The notes under the pieces were generated by a model. That model was not told the DNA's origin. It saw only the letters and a list, made by a program, of their open reading frames with translations, and ran no database searches. A stretch of 64,000 nt of DNA from Mantis religiosa (Eukaryota; Arthropoda; Insecta; Mantodea; Mantidae), in NCBI GenBank assembly GCA_030765055.1, contig CM060953.1, positions 23,843,794 to 23,907,793 on the forward strand. Reading direction: 5' to 3'. A program made the translations under genes and the position numbers. Shown here one piece after another: positions 21,334-31,171 of this stretch (the stretch's first letter is position 1; the number at the start of each line of letters is the position of its first letter).

Positions 21334-22738
21334 TACACTCCTGGAAATGGAAATAAGAACACATTGACGCCGGTGCGTCAGACCCACCATACTTGCTCCG
21401 GACACTGCGAGAGAGCTGTACAAGCAATGATCACACGCACGGCACTGCGGACACACCAGGAACCGCGGTGTTGGCCGTCGAATGGCGGTAGCTGCGCAGC
21501 GTTTAGGCACCGCCGCCGTCAGTGTCAGCCAGTTTGCCGTGGTATACGGAGCTCCATCGCAGTCTTTAACACTGGTAGCATGCCGCGACAGCGTGCACGT
21601 GAACAGTATGTGCAGTTGACGGACTTTGAGCGAGGGTGTACAGTGGGCATGCGGGAGGCCGGGTGGACGTACCGCCGAATTGCTCAACACGTTGGGCGTG
21701 AGGTCTCCACAGTACATCGATGTTGTCGCCAGTGGTCGGCGGAAGGTGCACGTGCCCGTCGACCTGGTACCGGACCGCAGCGACGCACGGATGCACGCCA
21801 AGACCGTCGGATCCTACGCAGTGCCGTAGGGGACCGCACCGCCACTTCCCAGCAAATTAGGGACACTGTTGCTCCTGGGGTATCGGCGGGGACCATTCGC
21901 AACCGTCTCCATGAAAGTGGGCTACGGTCCCGCGCACCGTTAGGCCGTCTTACGCTCCGCCTCCGGTGGCGTCGCGACAGGTGTGAATGGAGGGAGGAAT
22001 GGAGACGTGTCGTCTTCAGCGATGAGATTCGCTTCTGCCTTGGTGCCAATGATGGTCGTATGCGTGTTTGGCGCCGTGCAGGTGAGCGCCACAATCAGGA
22101 CTGCATACGACCGAGACACTCAGGGCCAACACCCGGCATTATGGTGTGGGGAGCGATCTCCTACACTGGCGGTACACCTCAGGTGATCATCGAGGGAACA
22201 CTGAATAGTGGAAGGTACATCCAAACCGTCATCGAACCCATCGTTCTACCATTCCTAGACCGGCAAGGGAACTTGCAGTTCCAACAGGACAATGCATGTC
22301 CGCATGTATCCCGTGCCGCCCAACGTGCTCTAGAAGGTGTAAGTCAAATACCCTGGCCTGCAAGATCTCCGGATCTGTCCCCCATTGAGCATGTTTGGGA
22401 CTGAATGAAACGTCGTCTCACGCGGTGTGATCCTCCAGTACGAACGCTGGTCCAACTGAGGCGCGAGCTGGAAATAGCATGGCAAGCCGTTCCACAGGAC
22501 TACATCCAGAATCTCTACGATCGTCTCCATGGGAGAATAGCAGCCTGTATTGCTGCGATAGGTGGATATACACGGTACTAGTGTCGACATTGTGCATGCT
22601 CTGTTACCTGTGTCTATGTGCCTATGGTTCTGTCATTGTGATCATGTGATGTATCTGACCCCAGGAATATGTCAATAAAGTTTCCCCATCCAGGGACAAT
22701 GAATTCACGGTGTTCTTATTTCAATTTCCAGGAGTGTA
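21334..22738 (+). mobile_element. Tc1 element, nearly complete
   Basis: TA at 21334-21335 and 22737-22738 bounds a 1401-bp unit. Inverted ends are CACTCCTGGAAATGGAAATA and its near-complement TTTCAATTTCCAGGAGTG. The single transposase gene is on the plus strand. The high GC of the coding part (local neighbours are AT-rich) and the few defects indicate a young insertion. Confidence 0.93.
21580..22581 (+). pseudogene. Tc1 transposase, one premature stop
   Basis: From ATG 21580 (MPRQRAREQYVQLTDFERG) the frame is open for 274 codons. A TGA at 22402-22404 interrupts WD*MKRRL, after which the frame continues cleanly to the stop at 22579-22581, for 334 codons in all. Residues about 10-60 hold the first helix-turn-helix (TYRRIAQHVGREVSTVHRC). 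The region around 90-120 holds the second (TSQQIRDTVAPGVSAGTIRN). The catalytic domain shows VVFSDE (first Asp), FQQDNACPH (second Asp) and SPDLSPIEHVWD (Glu); second Asp and Glu lie 32 residues apart by my count, near the usual 34. The stop likely comes from TGG by one G-to-A change. The region LTLRLRWRRDRCEW seems a few residues shorter than in relatives. Confidence 0.9.
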
Positions 22739-23120
22739 TTTTGTATTACAAATTGTAACTAATGAAGTATTTTATATGTCTGAGGTCTGACATATCAATT
22801 ACTTTACGATTCAAAACAACTGTTTCTGTATTAACAATAAGAAACAAGTTGCGGTGAGTCATTGAAATACTAATCGAAGAATTATCTTGTAGTGATCTGA
22901 AGTATGCATAAAACATCATGAGCCCCGCTTACTTGAGGACTACTTTACACTGCGTTGCCAGATTTCAGCTAGTTGTCTATGAAACACAGCTGTTTTTTTC
23001 ACTGTATGAATTGGTAAATACTAACGAGGGAACTATCAGTATTCGCTTGAGAGTTTGATGGCATCTCTCTGCTCATTGTAGAGCCTGTGTGCCGAAAAGC
23101 GGGTGCGGAATGAGTCCAGA
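22739..23120. other. No recognised feature
   Basis: AT-rich spacer between the Tc1 element and solo LTR 2. Confidence 0.45.
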
Positions 23121-23124
23121 ATAC

Positions 23125-23674
23125 TGTCACACGAACGTCGGAACTCCCTATAGAACCGGCCGGCAGTAAGGCCAGAGGGGAAGCATTGGGGCCACGCGTA
23201 CCCATTTGTCTCGTGTCACTAACTGAAGGGATGATTAGGAAAACGGCGGGAGCCCTGTACCGTCTCTTTACCCTCCCACCAGACGTCTCAAAACCTCGAG
23301 ATAATTGTTCGCGCCGCGAAGTTTCCAGAAACGGCGATCTTCCCACCTGTAGTTGGCGAGTCAGTCAGTTCTTGGCGAGCAGCCGTGAGGAGCGCCCAGT
23401 GAGGGAACGGACCCGAAGACTGTGAACGTGCATCAGAGGAGTTGTACGTATCTGTGAGCGTGCAGTGGACCGGAAGACTATGTACGTGCATCGGAGGAGT
23501 TGTGCGTAACTGCGAGTGCAGAGTGGACCTGTGACAGACGAACTGGCGAATTGTAATTGTGTGCATTACGTAATTCTGTGTAATCGGCAAGTGTTTCAAC
23601 TGTAATTCGGTGGAAATAAAGAACATTTTTGAGTTGCGCAATTGGACTTTTAATTTCACGAACCCACAGTCACA
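23125..23674 (+). mobile_element. Solo LTR 2 (TG...CA, ATAC target duplication)
   Basis: The 550-bp unit begins TGTCACACGAACGTCGG and ends ACCCACAGTCACA, with ATAC directly repeated at 23121-23124 and 23675-23678. The 3' third is close to LTR 1 (GTGTTTCAACTGTAATT, AATAAAGAACATTTTTGAG, GGACTTTTAATTTCACGAAC). An internal tandem duplication of about 55 bp (around CGGAAGACTATGTACGTGCA) makes it longer. No internal retrotransposon sequence adjoins it. Confidence 0.78.
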
Positions 23675-23712
23675 ATACGTAGGATAATACGTAGCATAAC
23701 AATATATAACAG

Positions 23713-23895
23713 TCACAATACGTAGCATAACAATATAGCCTTGCATGGGAGAGACTGTTTACCCCTACACAAGGCGCTGGCACACAGCTGACGAGGGATG
23801 TCCAGCAGGTACTTGTAAGTGGTCGCATACGGCACTTTCCAGGCTTCGCTTTTGGGCGTTGCGAATTTACTCCGCAGCAGATTTCTGGTAAACAT
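23713..23895 (-). CDS. Candidate first coding exon, unknown protein
   Basis: A minus-strand ATG at 23893-23895 sits in a good Kozak-like context (CCACCATG). It opens MFTRNLLRSKFATPKSEAWK, then VPYATTYKYLLDIPRQLC. The start is basic, without acidic residues in the first 14, and could form an amphipathic helix, as mitochondrial targeting sequences do. A GGGGTAAAC at about 23759 could be a splice donor. GC content is above the surroundings. I recognise no family. It may be chance or part of an unrecognised repeat, so confidence is low. Confidence 0.25.
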   Translation of the reverse strand: MFTRNLLRSKFATPKSEAWKVPYATTYKYLLDIPRQLCASALCRGKQSLPCKAILLCYVL

Positions 23896-23989
23896 GGTGG
23901 TTTATATACAGCAGGTATTATACCATAAAATTTTTAGGTGCATAGCAGTGCGAGTACAGTGATAGTTCCCTTGTTAATTTACAGAAACT

Positions 23990-24110
23990 TGAACACAGAT
24001 GTCCCACCTAACTATGCGACCTGAAATATCTCCAAAATGAAACAAAATATGCAAATTCCAATTGGCCAGGAATATACCTATGTCAGGGTCTGACACAATG
24101 AAACAAATAA
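23990..24110 (-). repeat. Transposon-end repeat shared with 27080-27190
   Basis: GTCCCACCTAACTATGCGAC, GAAATATCTCCAAAATGAAAC and CAATTGGCCAGGAATATACC closely match the reverse complement of 27080-27185. The shared block looks like one end of a DNA transposon, perhaps that of the DDE fragment at 24560-24790, since the orientation fits. Confidence 0.6.
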
Positions 24111-24474
24111 CACTTCGAATAACAAGTTCCGTTTTTTTTTAATGGAATTAGTATGTTTATACTAGCAAAATGTCAACTACAGCTACAAATAGCGACAACA
24201 CACTTGGTTACACTTTTCTAAATACATTTACTAGTGTCCTATAGCCCTTAGAAGCTTCATTGTTGTATATTACATCCGACATGGAAAATGCACCCACAAA
24301 TCCAGTAGCGCCTTGTCCGATGAAACCGTGTCACTTCAGCAGAGCTTTTTTTTTTTTATCTAAAACATATATATTTTTTTCTTTTCCTTATTTAACCGAT
24401 TTTTATTGCTTCCGTTTATTTTACTATCTGTTTCCTGTAGTTTCACACATGTACACTATACACAAACACCCATA

Positions 24475-24545
24475 CCCGAGGCGGGACCCGAACCCGCGAC
24501 CCTCTACGCGACGGAACGCTAGAGACATACGCTCTAACGATCATG
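24475..24545 (-). repeat. tRNA-like sequence, probable SINE head
   Basis: On the minus strand there is a GATCGTTAGAGC A-box-like block and GGGTTCGGGTCCC as a strong B-box, about 35 nt apart. I cannot fold a full cloverleaf, so it is a tRNA-derived repeat rather than a tRNA gene. Confidence 0.4.
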
Positions 24546-24559
24546 GCTGCGTCAACACA

Positions 24560-24790
24560 CTTTTCGAATCTGGTAACAAGAGAGTGTTGCACGGATTGCA
24601 GTGGTTCTGCAGATGATGTTGCATATCCTCTACGGTCGTTGGTGGTCTCATTTTTCCACTGTGTCCCCGAGAAAGAAGTCTAATGGCGTCAAGTCTAGGG
24701 ACCGAGCTGGCCATCGCACAGGACCTCCCCGTCCTTTCCACCTATTTCAAAATGTCGTTACTGAAGGCACATCAACTAGATGACGGTACC
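24560..24790 (-). pseudogene. DDE transposase fragment (Tc1/mariner superfamily)
   Basis: The minus-strand conceptual protein shows GRGGPVRWPARSLDLTPLD (about 24735-24680), then TVEDMQHHL in another frame. This is the segment carrying the last catalytic acid in insect transposases related to 11271-11531 and 35588-35926 (PPRSPDLTPLDFFLWG). Frameshifts follow immediately. Everything upstream of the second Asp is missing. Confidence 0.65.
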
Positions 24791-24879
24791 TGTTAGCCCA
24801 CACGAAAAACGGTTTAATATATCAAGATGGAAAGCAATATTCGAAACGTATGTGAATTATGTTACAGTATGACAGCAGA

Positions 24880-24992
24880 CCACCGAGCGGGATGACTAAG
24901 GCGGTTTCATCTGTGGCCCACATTCGGAAGGCTCGGGTTTGATTACCGTGGATGACCTACCTGACCCATTTTTTTTTGTTTTTTAAGGTTTC
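24880..24992 (+). repeat. tRNA-like SINE fragment, fourth family
   Basis: GAGCGGGATGACTAAGGCGG (A-box side) and GGCTCGGGTTTGATTACCG (B-box side), followed by GACCTACCTGACCC and a T-run. The B-box part matches the minus strand of 60863-60935, so the two are copies of one family. Confidence 0.5.
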
Positions 24993-25106
24993 GCTGGGTC
25001 ACTAAGCGAATTAGATAGATTCATATCATCTTTTATCTGGTGGTCTCTTTCAGGTTAGTAGTGTCGGCCGTTGTCTCCAGAGGCCCAGAAATGAAATGTG
25101 AAATGT

Positions 25107-25344
25107 GTAGTGTTTAACGCCCGCTTTTACTACATACGGCACCGCAGGCGGTGACACTGATGATGCATGAGATGAAGATGGAGCACCGGTGGAATGAGAT
25201 GGCGGGGGAAACCGGAGTTCCCGGAGAAAACCCGCCCCAACGCCGTGTTGTCCACCACAAATCTCACTTTGCGGTCGCCTGGGATCGAACCCGGGCCGCC
25301 TTGGTGAGAGCCAAGCGGTCTAACCACTGAGCCACGGCGTGGCC
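25107..25344 (-). mobile_element. Family G SINE (tRNA-Glu-like)
   Basis: A complete copy: AACGCCCGCTTTTACTACAT at the 3' end of the element, and CGGGTTCGATCCC and GCTCAGTGGTTAGA (minus strand) in the head. It lies directly against the 3' end of the LINE relic at 25347. Confidence 0.9.
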
Positions 25345-25346
25345 AC

Positions 25347-26290
25347 GTTGATTACGGGTGGCCTAACGCTTGAGCCATCAGACGTAAAATGAATTTTGGA
25401 GTTAATGAGCTCTTCCCTGGGTTAACCAAGGGACCCCAGGACGTCTCTGGGGAGTTTGTATGATGGCAAGTGTCTTTGCTCCCTCTGGTCATATCTGCCC
25501 AGGGAGTTCAACAAAGGGTTGCCATGGGTTTGGATTTTGTCGTACAATGATCGTGCCCTCTCTCGGATGACATCGACAATGTGCGGGATTTTCGAACGTT
25601 CATGAAGGATCTGGGCTGGGAATCTCCAGTCTGTATCGCACATCCCTCTGAGCGTCCTGTTCTGCAGCGTCTGGAGTCTGACGAAAGTGGTATTTGCCAC
25701 TGTTGCCCAGATCTCACAGTCGTACAAAATCATGGGCGGGATGATCGCCCGATACAGCTGGAATTTGAGACGGAGGGGCATGGTTGAACGGAATATTGGG
25801 TATAGGTCCAAGCTGGACCTTGCCTTTGACGTGCGGGGCGTAAGTTAGTTTGCGGTCCAATGTCACTCCGAGGTACTTCGCCGTTTGCACCCATGGGATT
25901 CCACGGCGCCGTAAAACGAAGTTCTGCTGCAACCGTTTGGCTCTGGTTTTCGCCAGGAGAATTGCAGAGCTCTTCTCCGGGTTAACTGCCATTCGCCATT
26001 TTGCACTCCATTCGCCAATGGCCCGGAGCTAGGTTTGGATCTGCCGAAAGCTACACCTGGGGTTTCTGTTTACCGCGAAGATCATAAGAGCGTGTGTGTT
26101 TTGGTGTGTGGGTATGTCGGCCATGTATTCTGCAATGATATGCTCTGAGGAAAGCTACTTCCTCCTCCGGTAGGTCGGTTGCCAATCTCCAGTCCTCTGG
26201 TGGGACCATTTTGGGACCTCCAGCCAGGGACCTTTGGGTCTCGGATCACCTGCCTTGGTAACATTAGGGCTCGGATGCTGGGCTCGTTGC
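25347..26290 (-). pseudogene. Jockey-like LINE reverse transcriptase relic
   Basis: Minus-strand frames cover the last part of an ORF2. The sequence near 26090-26020 has ALMIFAVNRNPRC and GEWSAKWRMAVNPEKS. Then come KYLGVTLDRKLTYAPHVK (25714-25992) and, after a frameshift, LKFQLYRAIIPPMILYDCEIW, LQTLQNRTLRGMCDTDWRFP and a stop at 25422. This order (post-YADD, AVNPEKS, LGVxLDxxLT, Y..AI.P...Y..E.W, LQ..QN..LR) is that of Jockey-clade reverse transcriptases. The YADD box is missing, apparently by a deletion joining foreign sequence near 26100. The element is broken and cannot move. Positions 26110-26290 may be an upstream LINE piece. Confidence 0.8.
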
Positions 26291-26300
26291 CGTCGCTTTT

Positions 26301-26535
26301 CTTTTTTTTTTTTAATTTATGTCCTCCAACGTCAAGTCATATCGGACAATGAATGCAATGGGTGAAATGATGCTCAAATGGAGTCTATGGAGCTTAGAGT
26401 TACACGACTTCGTCTTTCAGGATAATTGAAAACCCCGGAAAAACCTTATCCAGGTAACTCACCCTGACCGAGGTTCGAACTCGGGACCTCTTGAATGTCA
26501 GGCAGACATGCTACCATCTGCGCTACCGAGCCTGG
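26301..26535 (-). mobile_element. Family V SINE inserted in LINE-associated sequence
   Basis: Full-length copy from the T-run through TTTATGTCCTCCAACGTCAAG to GCGCTACCGAGCCTGGC. It separates the LINE relic (below 26290) from 26540-26750. I do not see a clear target duplication. Confidence 0.88.
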
Positions 26536-26539
26536 CATT

Positions 26540-26750
26540 TCTGTCCCGCTGTGGGGGAACGAGTTCGTTGTCCTGGCCTCTCGGGGAGGTCACTATCAAA
26601 GTAAACTGTAGGGACCCTGCCCTCTGTACTTTCGTGGCTCCTTGGGTCGGCCGCCCTCTGTCTCCTGCATCTCATCCTTCCTCCCGGGGGTGCCCTCACT
26701 TGGGGGCATAGGAACAATGGGCCCAACATGGTGGCCTACGTACCTAGTCC
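26540..26750 (-). repeat. GC-rich repeat shared with 10925-11050
   Basis: On the minus strand CCCCCAAGTGAGGGCACCCC and GGAGACAGAGGGCGGCCGAC resemble 10925-11050. It probably belongs to the LINE whose tail is at 25347-26290, cut by the SINE. No recognisable protein domain. Confidence 0.45.
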
Positions 26751-26884
26751 CCTCCGTAATGAAATAACAATCCCATGACAGCAGACCAGATCAGGAGACT
26801 CTAGTACAATGAGCTAGAACGTTCCGAAGTGATATCGGTTTGTTTACAGCAGACTACAGACTAGTACAAGCAAACCCTGCTATG

Positions 26885-27195
26885 AGAACTACATGCGTTG
26901 CATTACGTCAGAAACGGTGGCGCCATTGCCGTCCTCTAACAGCCACGTATTTCAGAACGTGAATCCAAACACTGACTGTAGCTCCAGTTATCATTTCGCT
27001 AGAATAAGCATACACGTTCCATTTAAAAAACCCAACTTGATGTTGAAAGTGTTGTTTACCTTTACGGATTATGCAAACCTTGTCATTGTGTGAGCCCCTG
27101 ACATATGTACATTCCTGGCCAATTGCAATTTTCATATTTTGTTTCAGTTTGGAGATATTTGAGGTGGCAGAGTTAGGTGGGACACTCTGTATAAC
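26885..27195 (+). repeat. Transposon-end repeat
   Basis: TGACATATGTACATTCCTGG, TTCAGTTTGGAGATATTTGA and AGTTAGGTGGGACACTCTGT match the opposite strand of 23990-24110. The rest (26885-27080) has no frame that I recognise. Confidence 0.55.
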
Positions 27196-27236
27196 TGTTT
27201 CTCCAAACAACTCTGACTTCTTTTTTTTTCTTTCTT

Positions 27237-27477
27237 TTTTTTTTCGTAATTTACGTCCTCCAACGTTGTCATATCGGACGGTGAATGAATTGGTTGAAAT
27301 GATGCTCAAATGAGCCCGGGGTCCATGAAGCTTAGAGTTACCTGACATTCCTCTTTGAGGATAAGGGAAAACCCCGGATAAAACCTTGTCCCGGTAACTC
27401 ACCCTGAACGAGATTCGAATTTGGGACCTCTTGAACGTGAGGCAGACATGCTACCATCTACGCTACCGAGGCGGGCT
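27237..27477 (-). mobile_element. Family V SINE, full length
   Basis: From the T-run and TTTACGTCCTCCAACGTTGTC to TCTACGCTACCGAGGCGGGC. The B-box is slightly changed (GAGATTCGAATTTGG on the plus strand). Confidence 0.9.
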
Positions 27478-27768
27478 AAGCATAACTGGCTCTATATATT
27501 TGAGCCTATAGCTAATAAACTTGTATCGACTAATTTGGCAGGAATTGGCCCGTGGTTTTTGTCAGCGGTCTTCTCAAAAATAATTACATCCTTGTCTCTC
27601 CATTTCACCTCATTTGTCGTTTAATTTCAACTTTCATCTTAAGGGGTTATAGGGTTGTAAATGTCGATGGGGTTTTCGGCGCTACCTGTTAAGTTACTTG
27701 CTCCAGGTCTCGGGGCCCCTGGCTATGTCAACGTTTGGCGAGTCGTCACAGCGAGTTTTAATATATAC

Positions 27769-28665
27769 CAGTGCTGTTCAACAAAGAATGATCATAACTT
27801 TTTGCGGTCATAATTTTTCGCACTAAAATGCAATCTTATTATATTCTGTTATCTTAATGTGAAACAAACACGCCGTATTAGTTTCATTGCTGGTACTCCT
27901 GATTCCCGCCCGTGAGAACCAGTCAAGTTCAGACACGTTCAGTATCGCCTAGCGCTACAATGGAGGTAACACGCAGTTAAAGTTGATGCTAGAGGATGAT
28001 CCGGAGTCTCTTTCAAACCTAATCACTGCTGATGAAACTTGGCTACATCATTTTGATCCTGAGAGAAAACAGCAAAGCTCAGTGTGGAAATATCTTTCAT
28101 CACCAACCCCCAAAAAAGTAATAGTGGTTGTTTCTGCTGGAAAAGTTATGGTCATCTCATTCTTTGATATTCGTGGAATGGTTTATCAGTATGTTGTAGC
28201 TGTACACACATCAGTAACTGGACAATACTACAGGGATGTCCTGAAAACATTGCAAGTCAATATAAGGCGCAAAACACCACATTTCCGTGAAACAGGCTGG
28301 ATGCTGCACCACGATAATGCGCGGCCGCATATTGCCAATGTTGTTGCTGAATATCTTGCAAAAACAACGTGAAGTACATCTCTCACGCTCCCTATAGTCC
28401 GTATTTAGCCCCATGTGACATTCTCCATTCTCTAACTTGAAGAAACGCCTTTGTGGGAGGCATTATCCATCATCAGAAGCAGTGGTGAAGGCTGCGGAGG
28501 CGATTTTGAAGGATCTCTCAAAATTGTTTCCAGCATGTCTTTGAAGACTGGCAAAAACGCTGGGACAAGTGCTTCGCATTCAGGGGAGACTATTTTGAGA
28601 AGTGCCATCAAAATTATGAGGATGAGTAATGGTACGTTGTCAAAAAATAATTCTGATCATTCTAT
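27769..28665 (+). mobile_element. Mariner deletion derivative A
   Basis: Relative of 18347-19649 in the opposite orientation. The 5' end GCTGTTCAACAAAGAATGATC is clear; the 3' end stops at TCTGATCATTCTATATTCC without the last terminal bases. ATGGAGGTAACACGCAG joins the transposase start directly to QLKLMLEDDPE, removing about 380 bp that carry the DNA-binding region. The catalytic part reads LITADETWLHHFDPERKQ and HHDNARPHIANV in one frame (27983-28372), then SPYLAPCD after a shift. The derivative cannot make a full transposase but could have been moved in trans. Confidence 0.85.
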
Positions 28666-29661
28666 ATTCCCTCTTATCTTTTCTCTCCTCAGTCCGGCCA
28701 CTTTTAGTATCCTCACATTGTACCCTTCCATCCTGGGAAGATTCGCTTCTTAACGTCTTATCCCGTGACAAAACTGTAACGTACGTTTCTTACATGTTTT
28801 TAAAACATTTATTGTTATATTCATCCACGTCCCTGCCATTTATTTACAAAATGATGAACACGCAACTGATAGTTCATGTAGCTGTATACTTGGGAACATA
28901 TTTTCTGAAGCTAGCTGTGCTCCAGATAGCCATACAAAATTTTATTAGATATAGTAATGAAGACCTCGATATGGAGATAAATATTGATCCAGTGATCCCG
29001 TTTTGGTAGCAGCAGCAGTGAGGTTTGACAGCCGTGATAAATACAAGGATAACACGCGATATCATGTATGGAAACATCTTAATTCAGCGTTTTCTGTGTA
29101 TAAAGCTGTCGTTCACAGTAGGAGAAAACTTGCTATCAGGTCTTTGCGCTGTTTTACGAGGTGTTGGCAATATTTGGTTACGTATAACGAGCCAAGTGCA
29201 TGTTTCAGCATTATTTATATTACGACAACAGAGTGTAGAACACAGTAGACGCTCTTCAACTATTTTTATTGTTGAAGCGGGCCACCCCGTAGAGCGTCTC
29301 AGGTCGCCCTTGGCGTTTAGACGTATCCTGCAGCTACGACTCGAATGTCTGCTTCTGCCCAACAGTATTTTATGGCACGCTATAGAAATAAATGATATTT
29401 TCACATGTTACCCAGCAAATGGAATTTAAAACGAATTCTAAGTAAATCAGTTTTGTGTTTGGCACTCAAATTTTAGGAACCATTTTAGCATGCAGCCTTT
29501 AACTAGACACTATAAAACACGAAGCAAACATAAAGAAGAATTCTTGAATAAATTGTGTCTGTGTGAACATTATAATTGGTATTTAAGCATGCGATGCAAA
29601 ATTCTAAAAACAAAATCCAAACCAAACTACCCTATACATAGAAATTTTCACTTAATGCTTG
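28666..29661. other. No recognised feature
   Basis: Overlapping frames of up to 134 codons on both strands around 29003-29430 have no motif that I know. The piece 29245-29345 is GC-richer with an imperfect repeat of GTAGACGCTC/GTAGAGCGTC, which may be a small palindromic repeat. Confidence 0.4.
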
Positions 29662-30793
29662 TACGAGGTGCCTTCAAGTTACAACTCCTGATTTTTTTTC
29701 AGGACTGGGACCTGAACATTTGTTTTTAATACACGTGGACTCTTTGTGAAGGCGTGACAGAGATGGCAGCACTGTACGGTGCATAGAACTCTAGTGGCAG
29801 CGTTGATACTTAAAATGGTGCCGTTTTCATTGCAAGAACAGCGTGCAATCATTCCTTTCCTCTATTTTCGTGGCGTGACATCTATTGAAATTCATCGCCA
29901 GTTGAGTGAGGTATGTGGTGATGTTACCATGGATGTGTCTAATGTGCGTTCCTGGGTGTGACAGTTCAATGAAGGCAGAACATCGTGTGACAACAAACCA
30001 AGACAATTGAGTGAGGCATGTGGTGATGGTACCATGGATGTGTCCAACGTACATTCCTAGGTGCGACAGTTCAATGAAGACAGAACATCATGTGACAACA
30101 AACCAAGACAGTTGAAGACATCGCCTCCAAAACTGGCATTTCCGTGGGATCTGTACACATACTCCTGCATGAAGATCTTAATCTGCGAAAAATGTATTCC
30201 AGGTAGGTGCCACGAATGCTGACGGATGATCACACGGCTGTGCACGTGGCAAATTGTCGGGCGAAGTTGACACGCGATGACGGCAAGATTGGAACATCGA
30301 TTACACGCATTTTCAGATCTTCATGCAAGATTTCCCACGGAAATACCAATTTTGGAGGCGATGTCTGCAACGCTTAATCGGCTGGATCATGTCGTCAGAC
30401 CGGCTGGTGCGAGGCCGTGACTGTCTTGGTTTGTTGTCACACGATGTTCTGCTTTCATTGAACTGTCACACCCAGGAACGCACATTAGACACATCCATGG
30501 TACCATCACCACATGCCTCACTCAACTGGCGATGAATTTCAATAAGTGTCACACCACGAAAATGGAGAAAACGAATGATTACACGCTGTTCTTGCAATGA
30601 AAACGTCGCCATTTTAAGTATCAAAAACAGTCCTAACTCTCGTCGCTGCTACTAGAGTTCTATGCACTGTGCAGCGCTACCATCTCTGCCACGCATTTAC
30701 AAAGAGTCCACGTGTACTTAAAAAAACTAGATGTTCCTATCTGGTCGCAATCCTGAAAAAATAGGACGTGTTATAAACTTGAAAGCACCCCAT
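29662..30793. mobile_element. Foldback mariner with two 5' halves
   Basis: The left arm begins at TA 29662 with CGAGGTGCCTTCAAGTTACA. It contains the mariner leader (ACAGAGATGGCAGCACTGTA) and the transposase start MVPFSLQEQRAIIPFLYFRG (from ATG 29815). The right arm (about 30305-30793) is the same 5' region in reverse, ending CTTGAAAGCACCCC. So the element has two heads and no catalytic domain. A 105-bp tandem duplication (29902-30006 and 30007-30111) lengthens the left arm. The intact-order relative is at 56780-58309. Confidence 0.85.
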
Positions 30794-30933
30794 CCTTATC
30801 TATAAATACACTATATTTTATAATTACTGTTTCTATAGCATAATGAACATAGAAAAGATAAGCTAGAATTAGATAGCGCATTATTTTTGCCGTAAGATTA
30901 CAGAATAGGGTATTTTTTTCTCTTTAATCACTC

Positions 30934-31171
30934 CTTTTTTAATTTAACGTCCTTTTAACCGGCGAGTTCATATTAGACGATGACTGAACTGATGCTCAAA
31001 TGATTCTAGGTTCCACGGTGCTTAGAGCTACTATAGATTTATTTTTCAGGATAAGGGGAAACCCCGGTAAAGCCCTTATCCAGATAACTTACTCTGACGC
31101 ACATTCGAACACAGACCTCTTGAATGTAAGGTAGACACGCTGCCACCACGTCACAGAGGCGGGCGCTAGAT
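30934..31171 (-). mobile_element. Family V SINE, diverged
   Basis: AATTTAACGTCCTTTTAACC, AGGATAAGGGGAAACCCCGG and ACATTCGAACACAGACC to AGAGGCGGGCG follow the family order with many substitutions. Confidence 0.85.

Noticed and set aside
21313..22094. Minus-strand ORFs of 162 and 136 codons
   Set aside because: They are shadows of the Tc1 transposase frame on the other strand, rich in Arg and Ser as expected for antisense of GC-rich coding sequence.
20433..23674. One LTR retrotransposon spanning LTR 1 to LTR 2
   Set aside because: Each LTR has its own 4-bp target duplication, the two differ in length and sequence, and the 2.2 kb between them holds a Tc1 element and no gag or pol.
23288..23746. 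152-codon minus-strand ORF
   Set aside because: It lies antisense across solo LTR 2, with no recognisable domain.
26908..27402. 164-codon minus-strand ORF
   Set aside because: It spans a transposon-end repeat, a poly-pyrimidine run that reads as KKKERKKK, and a SINE. It is a chance composite frame.
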